Position numbers and translations under genes: made by a program | Notes under the pieces: generated by a model | The model's database searches: none | Seen by the model: only the letters and a program-made list of their open reading frames with translations | Told to the model about the DNA's origin: nothing | In this document: positions 59,744-64,000 of the stretch, in pieces | How positions within the stretch are numbered: position 1 is the stretch's first letter | Layout: the number at the start of each line of letters is the position of its first letter | Assembly (NCBI GenBank): GCA_963921335.3 | Contig: CAWUFC020000001.1 | Span: 806,001-870,000 of the forward strand | From: CAWUFC02 sp963921335 | GTDB lineage: Bacteria; Pseudomonadota; Gammaproteobacteria; Pseudomonadales; Halieaceae | Direction: 5' to 3' | Length of the DNA stretch: 64,000 nt

Positions 59744-60850
59744 ATGTTTTCCCAATCTGATGTGCAGATGATGGCACGTGCTCTGCAACTGGCGCGTACC
59801 GCTATCTATCGATCGCGGCCGAATCCTGCGGTCGGTTGCGTGCTGGTGCGGGATGGGGAAATTGTGGGTGAAGGCGCCACCCAGGTGTGTGGCGGTAACC
59901 ACGCCGAGATTGAAGCGCTTAATTCAGCAGGCGATGCCAGTGGCGCCACTGCCTATGTGACCCTCGAACCCTGCGCTCATCAGGGCAAAACCGGCCCCTG
60001 TTCAGAGGCTTTGGTCAAAGCCGGGATCAGCCGCTGCGTGGTGGCCATTGAAGATCCCAACCCGTCCGTGTCGGGCAAGGGCATCCAACAATTAAGAGAT
60101 GCTGGTATTCAGGTGGACACAGGTTTGCTGATGGATGAAGCCTGGGCAATCAACGCTGGTTTCCTGCAGCGCATGGCGACGGGCAAGCCCCGGGTACGGT
60201 TGAAACTCGCTGCCAGCATGGACGGCCGCACTGCCATGGCCAGCGGTGAGAGTTTTTGGATAACCGGCCCCGCCGCCCGCGCCGATGTGCAGCGCTGGCG
60301 GGCGCGCAGTGATGCCATAGTCACCGGTGTCGAAACGGTGATCGCGGACAACCCGGCAATGACCGTGCGCGACGACACGCTAGACATTGCCCAACAACCC
60401 TTGCGGGTTATTTGCGATTCCCAGCGTCGCACACAACCCGATGCTGCCATCCTGCAACAGCCCGGCACCACGCTGATTGCCCATACCCAATCAATGGGGT
60501 CAGAGTACTTTGATTGTTCAAAGTACTCTGACCCCATTGATGTGGAGGAAGCGAGTCTGCCGGGAACAGATGGGCGGGTTGGTCTGGCGGCATTAGTGCA
60601 GCTTTTGGGCGAGCGGCAATGCAACGACATTCTGGTAGAATGCGGCTCCCGTTTGGCCGCGGCCTTTCTGCAGGCAGGCCTGGTGGATGAAATCATCCTC
60701 TACCAGGCGCCGGTATTGCTGGGCAGTGCCGGGCGTCCCCTGGTAGGGCTTGAGTTGTCCACCATGGCCGAAAAGTGGGAACTACAGATTTTGGAGTCGC
60801 GTCGAATCGGTGCGGATACGCGCTTGATTCTCGCGCCCAAATCATCATGA
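59744..60850 (+). CDS. ribD: Bifunctional riboflavin deaminase/reductase RibD with REP-like insert
   Basis: A 368-residue enzyme that deaminates and reduces the pyrimidine precursor of riboflavin. The deaminase domain has the zinc motifs NHAEIEAL and PCAHQGKTGPC. The reductase domain has RVRLKLAASMDGRTAM, WITGPAARADVQRWR and GSRLAAAFLQAGLVDEIILYQAPVLLG. Between LIAHTQ and VEEASLPG an insert of about 17 residues (SMGSEYFDCSKYSDPID) is encoded by a perfect REP-like palindrome (60491-60540) that keeps the frame. Follows nrdR by nine bases. Confidence 0.93.
   Translation: MFSQSDVQMMARALQLARTAIYRSRPNPAVGCVLVRDGEIVGEGATQVCGGNHAEIEALNSAGDASGATAYVTLEPCAHQGKTGPCSEALVKAGISRCVVAIEDPNPSVSGKGIQQLRDAGIQVDTGLLMDEAWAINAGFLQRMATGKPRVRLKLAASMDGRTAMASGESFWITGPAARADVQRWRARSDAIVTGVETVIADNPAMTVRDDTLDIAQQPLRVICDSQRRTQPDAAILQQPGTTLIAHTQSMGSEYFDCSKYSDPIDVEEASLPGTDGRVGLAALVQLLGERQCNDILVECGSRLAAAFLQAGLVDEIILYQAPVLLGSAGRPLVGLELSTMAEKWELQILESRRIGADTRLILAPKSS
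60491..60540. repeat. REP-like palindrome inside ribD
   Basis: A perfect 23-base inverted repeat, TCAATGGGGTCAGAGTACTTTGA (60491-60513) and TCAAAGTACTCTGACCCCATTGA (60518-60540), loop TTGT. It shares GGGGTCAGAGTACTTTGA with the copy at 53544. It lies within the reductase domain of RibD and is translated in frame as part of a loop. Confidence 0.92.
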
Positions 60851-60873
60851 GTAAAGGAATAGCAGGTTAGTTA

Positions 60874-61530
60874 GTGTTTACTGGCATCATACAGGCCGTG
60901 GGCGAAGTGGCCGCCATGCAGGGGCAGGGTGGTGATCTGCGCCTGCGCATCCGCACCGGGCAACTGGACCTGGCTGACGTACAGCTGGGAGATTCCATCT
61001 GTACCAATGGTGTTTGCCTCACCGTGACCGAGCTGCCTGGCGACGGGTACTGGTGCGACGTGAGTAACGAGACCCTGGATTTCACCACCCTGGGTAAATT
61101 GCAGGTGGGCAGCCAGGTCAATCTGGAAAAAAGCCTGACGCCGGAATCCCGCCTTGGCGGGCATATCGTCAGCGGCCACGTCGACGGCGTGGGTGAAGTG
61201 GTGTCGTTTCATGAAGACGGCCGCTCGATCCGCTGGGTGATGCGAGCGCCGGATGAACTGGCCAAATACATTGCCCACAAAGGGTCTATTTGCGTGGACG
61301 GCACCAGCCTGACCGTGAACGCGGTCAACGGCGCCGAGTTTGATCTCAACATCATTCCCCAGACCATGGCAGAAACTATTTTTGGTACCTACCAGGTCGG
61401 CAGCAAGGTCAACCTCGAGGTCGACGTGATTGCCCGCTATCTCGAGCGCCTGCTGCAGGGTGACAAGGCGGCCGATCCGCAGGCGCCCTCAATCTCCGAG
61501 TCTTTCCTGGCGGAGCATGGATTCAAGTAA
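60874..61530 (+). CDS. ribE: Riboflavin synthase, alpha chain
   Basis: A 218-residue trimeric enzyme that dismutates two lumazines into riboflavin. Two internal repeats are seen: MFTGIIQAVGEVAAM / GVCLTVTELP and HIVSGHVDGVGEVVSF / GTSLTVNAVNG. The GTG start at 60874 begins the conserved MFTGI. It lies 23 bases after ribD and its TAA is directly followed by the next ATG. Gene names ribE and ribC are both used for this enzyme. Confidence 0.95.
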   Translation: MFTGIIQAVGEVAAMQGQGGDLRLRIRTGQLDLADVQLGDSICTNGVCLTVTELPGDGYWCDVSNETLDFTTLGKLQVGSQVNLEKSLTPESRLGGHIVSGHVDGVGEVVSFHEDGRSIRWVMRAPDELAKYIAHKGSICVDGTSLTVNAVNGAEFDLNIIPQTMAETIFGTYQVGSKVNLEVDVIARYLERLLQGDKAADPQAPSISESFLAEHGFK

Positions 61531-62643
61531 ATGGAACTGAATAAGGTAGACGAGATTATTGCCGACCTGCGCCAGGGGCGCATGGTGGTCTTGGTGGATG
61601 ATGATCAGGACAAAGGTGCCAATGAAGGCGTTGTCATGATGGCCGCCGAGCATGTCGAAGCCGACCATGTGAACTTTATGGCCCGCAAGGCCAAAGGTCT
61701 GGTCTGTCTGGCCATGACCGAAGAGCGCTGCCAGCAACTGGGTTTGCCGCCCATGGCAGATGACCCCTCCGGTGAGAAAAGCAATTTTACCGTATCGATT
61801 GAAGCCCGCGAGGGTATCTCGACCGGTATCTCGGCAGCAGATCGTGCCCGCACCATCCAAGCGGCAGTCAGCCCCACTGCTGTAGCTGAAGATATTGTGC
61901 AGCCAGGCCATATATTCCCGCTCACTGCGATTGCCGGTGGCGTGCTGACTCGCGCCGGGCATACGGAAGCAGCGGCAGACTATGCCCGCCTGGCCGGCTT
62001 GCAGCCGGCGGCAATGATGGCCGACATTCTCACGCCTGAGGGTACTCTCGCCAATGGTGCCGACCTGGCCGCATTTGCCCAAGAACACGGCCTCAAGCTG
62101 GGTTCCATTGCCGACCTGATTCACTTTCGGGTGGTGAGCGAGCGCACCATACGCAAGGTGCGTGAGGGCAGCATCAATACCGCCCACGGCGATTTCCAGA
62201 TGGCCGCTTATCGCGACCAGCACACCGGTGACGTGCACATGGCCTTGTATCAGGGTGATATCAATGCCGACGACCCCACCCTGGTCAGGGTGCATGCGCA
62301 GGCCGCGGTGCGAGACTTGCTAGGCGCCGAGGCCCCTGATCGCAGGAGCTGGAGTGTAAGTAAGTGCTTGCAAGCTGTAGCGGCTGAAGGCTGCGGCGTG
62401 GTGGTGTTGCTGGCGCGCAACGAAAGCACTGACCAGCTGCTGCACAGTATTGATATTGCCCTGGGCCAGGCCGAGATTGCCCAGGCCACGGGTGATAACC
62501 CCAATACGTATATGATGGTTGGTTTGGGCTCGCAGATCTTGCGTGACTTGGGGGTGGGCAAGATTCGCCTGATGGGCGCGCCGATCAAGTACAATGCGAT
62601 TTCCGGATTTGACTTGGAAGTCACCGAATACGTATCGCCTTAA
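61531..62643 (+). CDS. RibBA-type protein with altered active sites (RibBX-like)
   Basis: A 370-residue two-domain homologue of DHBP synthase plus GTP cyclohydrolase II. The first domain (about 1-200) keeps VKPGHIFPL- and AGHTEAA-type motifs (PGHIFPLTAIAGGV, RAGHTEAA), but the canonical VDDEDRENEGD reads VDDDQDKGANEGV, with two extra residues and loss of the Arg, the first Glu and the final Asp. The C-terminal domain lacks the three zinc cysteines of GTP cyclohydrolase II (the GSxxCDCG motif is missing). It resembles the RibBX variants described in proteobacteria for the second domain, but goes further in the first. It lies in the rib operon. Confidence 0.8.
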   Translation: MELNKVDEIIADLRQGRMVVLVDDDQDKGANEGVVMMAAEHVEADHVNFMARKAKGLVCLAMTEERCQQLGLPPMADDPSGEKSNFTVSIEAREGISTGISAADRARTIQAAVSPTAVAEDIVQPGHIFPLTAIAGGVLTRAGHTEAAADYARLAGLQPAAMMADILTPEGTLANGADLAAFAQEHGLKLGSIADLIHFRVVSERTIRKVREGSINTAHGDFQMAAYRDQHTGDVHMALYQGDINADDPTLVRVHAQAAVRDLLGAEAPDRRSWSVSKCLQAVAAEGCGVVVLLARNESTDQLLHSIDIALGQAEIAQATGDNPNTYMMVGLGSQILRDLGVGKIRLMGAPIKYNAISGFDLEVTEYVSP

Positions 62644-62674
62644 AGCGATCCCATAGAGACTTAGGGAAGAAGAC

Positions 62675-63142
62675 ATGAGCATCAAAACAATTGAAGGCAA
62701 CCTCACCGCCAGCGATGGCAAGTTTGCCCTGGTGGTTGGCCGATGGAACAGCTTTGTTGTTGAGCACCTGAAAGACGGCGCCATCGATGCATTGCGTCGC
62801 CATGGCGTCAGCGAAGACAACCTGACGGTGATCTATGCGCCGGGTGCGTTTGAAATTCCGCTGGCCTGTAAAAAGGCGGCGGCTTCCGGTAACTACGACG
62901 CCATCATTGCATTAGGTGCAGTGATTCGCGGCGGCACCCCCCACTTTGAATATGTGGCGGGTGAGTGCGTGAAGGGTCTGGCCCAGGTGATCAACGAATA
63001 CGGTTTGCCCGTGGCCTTCGGTGTGCTGACTGTCGACACCATCGAGCAGGCGATTGAGCGCTCTGGTACCAAGGCCGGCAACAAGGGTGAAGAGGCCGCC
63101 CTCTCCGCCCTGGAAATGGTCAACCTGTTGCCTCAAATCTAA
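62675..63142 (+). CDS. ribH: 6,7-dimethyl-8-ribityllumazine synthase
   Basis: A 155-residue icosahedral or decameric enzyme making the lumazine from the RibD product and DHBP. The signatures are VVGRWNSFVVEHLKDGA, VIYAPGAFEIPLACKKAA and ALGAVIRGGTPHFEYVAGEC with the catalytic His. AGGGAAG is the ribosome site. Its TAA is followed by the nusB GTG after one base. Confidence 0.96.
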   Translation: MSIKTIEGNLTASDGKFALVVGRWNSFVVEHLKDGAIDALRRHGVSEDNLTVIYAPGAFEIPLACKKAAASGNYDAIIALGAVIRGGTPHFEYVAGECVKGLAQVINEYGLPVAFGVLTVDTIEQAIERSGTKAGNKGEEAALSALEMVNLLPQI

Positions 63143-63143
63143 C

Positions 63144-63602
63144 GTGGCAGAAAGCAAACACAATCCGCTGGCGGCCAAGCGTCACAAAGCCCGCCACTAC
63201 GCCATGCAGGCCCTGTATCAGTGGCACATGGCGGAATCGACCCTGGCCGATATCGAAGCGCAGTTTCGTGACGAGTACGACTTTGGCAAGGTCGACGGCG
63301 AGTATTTTCATGCGCTGTTGCATGAGGTGCCCGCCAACATTGATATCATCGAAGCGGAATACGCGCCCTTTATGGTAGAGCGAGACCTGGAAGAGCTGGG
63401 CCCGGTTGAGCGTGCGTTGCTGCGCATTGGCACCTTTGAACTTATGCAGCGCATTGATGTGCCCTATAAAGTGGTGATCAACGAGGCGGTGACACTGGCT
63501 AAAAAATTTGGCGCCCAGGACAGCCACAAGTTCATCAACGGTGTGCTCGACCAGGTGGCGCGGCAACAGCGCCAGGTGGAGATTAACGCCGAGGCGGGCT
63601 GA
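63144..63602 (+). CDS. nusB: Transcription antitermination factor NusB
   Basis: A 152-residue NusB, which with NusE (S10) binds boxA in rRNA operons. The helical motifs are ARHYAMQALYQWHMAEST, LGPVERALLRIGTFEL and VPYKVVINEAVTLAKKFG...HKFINGVLDQVA. The GTG at 63144 directly follows ribH. An upstream ATG at 63054 is in frame but lies inside ribH and is not needed. Confidence 0.95.
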   Translation: MAESKHNPLAAKRHKARHYAMQALYQWHMAESTLADIEAQFRDEYDFGKVDGEYFHALLHEVPANIDIIEAEYAPFMVERDLEELGPVERALLRIGTFELMQRIDVPYKVVINEAVTLAKKFGAQDSHKFINGVLDQVARQQRQVEINAEAG

Positions 63603-63616
63603 GCCCGCTGCCCGCA

Positions 63617-64000
63617 ATGAGCGACGAATTCGCCCTCATCCAACAATACTTCGCCCCCTTCTCATCACAGATCGGCGACGACTGCGCCGAGCTGATCATT
63701 CCCGAGAGCATGCGCCTGCTGACCTCGGTTGATACCCTGGTTGAGAACACACACTTTTATTCAGATGCCCCGCCTAATCAGGTTGGCTATCGCGCCGTGG
63801 CCACGGCCATGAGTGATCTCGCCGCCATGGGTGCCCAGCCTGTTGCGGCGACATTAGCCCTGACCATGCCTGAAGCCAATGACACCTGGGTGCACCAGTT
63901 TGCCCAGGGCCTGGGTGAGGCACTGGCTGTGCAGAAGGTGGAGTTGATTGGCGGCGATACCACGCAGGGGCCCCTGACAGTTACCGTGCAGGTGTTCGGT
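63617..64000 (+). CDS. thiL: Thiamine-monophosphate kinase ThiL, N-terminal part (partial at window edge)
   Basis: An open frame of 128 codons runs off the right edge. It starts with ATG at 63617 (MSDEFALIQQYFAPFS), and contains IGDDCAEL, SVDTLVENTHF, GYRAVATAMSDLAAMGAQP and LIGGDTTQGPLTVTVQVFG, all ThiL signatures of the AIR-synthase-like superfamily. It phosphorylates thiamine monophosphate. Located behind nusB as in E. coli and Pseudomonas (nusB-thiL). Confidence 0.95.
   Translation, partial: MSDEFALIQQYFAPFSSQIGDDCAELIIPESMRLLTSVDTLVENTHFYSDAPPNQVGYRAVATAMSDLAAMGAQPVAATLALTMPEANDTWVHQFAQGLGEALAVQKVELIGGDTTQGPLTVTVQVFG

Noticed and set aside
60841..60880. FMN riboswitch in the rib operon
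   Set aside because: Intergenic gaps in the operon are far too short for an RFN element and none of its conserved motifs was seen.
1..64000. CRISPR array, IS element or prophage module
   Set aside because: No regular repeat-spacer pattern, no transposase or integrase, and only the lambda P-like protein hints at phage ancestry.

Overview
The window reads as chromosomal DNA from a GC-rich gammaproteobacterium. The order nnrD-tsaE-amidase-mutL-miaA-hfq-hflX-hflK-hflC-yjeT-like...purA, then rnr-rlmB and rpsF-rpsR-DUF2232-rplI-dnaB, is the classic gammaproteobacterial cluster around hfq, purA and rnr. Several details point away from the Enterobacteria and towards Pseudomonas/Cellvibrionales-like marine groups (inference, not proven): hisZ is present, priB is missing between rpsF and rpsR, a DUF2232 membrane protein sits between rpsR and rplI, and MutL carries the endonuclease motif. 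Almost everything is densely packed, with no gene-free stretch longer than 300 bp.

Layout. 1-11.9 kb: core housekeeping cluster on the + strand (NAD(P)HX repair, tRNA modification, cell-wall amidase, mismatch repair, Hfq, HflX and HflKC, HisZ, PurA). 11.9-25.5 kb: accessory block with a membrane diguanylate cyclase, an AraC-type fragment-sized regulator, a LemA/M48 pair, a fused aldolase-dehydrogenase, small redox enzymes, a class 1B dihydroorotate dehydrogenase pair (pyrK-pyrD), a LOG protein, a secreted lipase and its divergent PadR regulator with two visible operator-like palindromes. 26-36 kb: a remarkable run of envelope-directed lipid-type hydrolases (NAPE-PLD-like metallohydrolase, DUF1295 membrane protein, two alpha/beta-hydrolase lipoproteins, a PLD lipoprotein, a GT4 glycosyltransferase, a patatin lipoprotein) plus a His-rich CobW GTPase, ending at a tRNA-Leu(CAG). 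36-44 kb: rnr, rlmB, a secreted caspase-fold protein, an outer-membrane barrel, small envelope proteins, then rpsF-rpsR-rplI.

44.2-51.7 kb: replication. DnaB is interrupted by two complete inteins, one in the Walker A loop and one before the conserved SG-IEQDAD segment. A few kb further on lie, on the - strand, a protein with three tandem DnaT-type domains and an overlapping gene for a phage lambda P-like helicase loader. Together these look like a non-canonical helicase-loading module. 51.8-57.7 kb: radA, a PilZ protein, ettA, a UDP-glucose dehydrogenase gene with two frameshifts, and UDP-glucuronate decarboxylase. 57.9-64 kb: glyA and the nrdR-ribD-ribE-ribBA-ribH-nusB-thiL operon. The RibBA homologue has lost recognisable active-site residues in both of its domains.

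A family of short perfect palindromes built on GGGGTCAGA...TCTGACCCC is scattered through the window, between genes and in frame inside ribD and the linker of mutL. No associated transposase gene is present here. All gene identities are from reading translated sequence and recalled family motifs; no database search was run.
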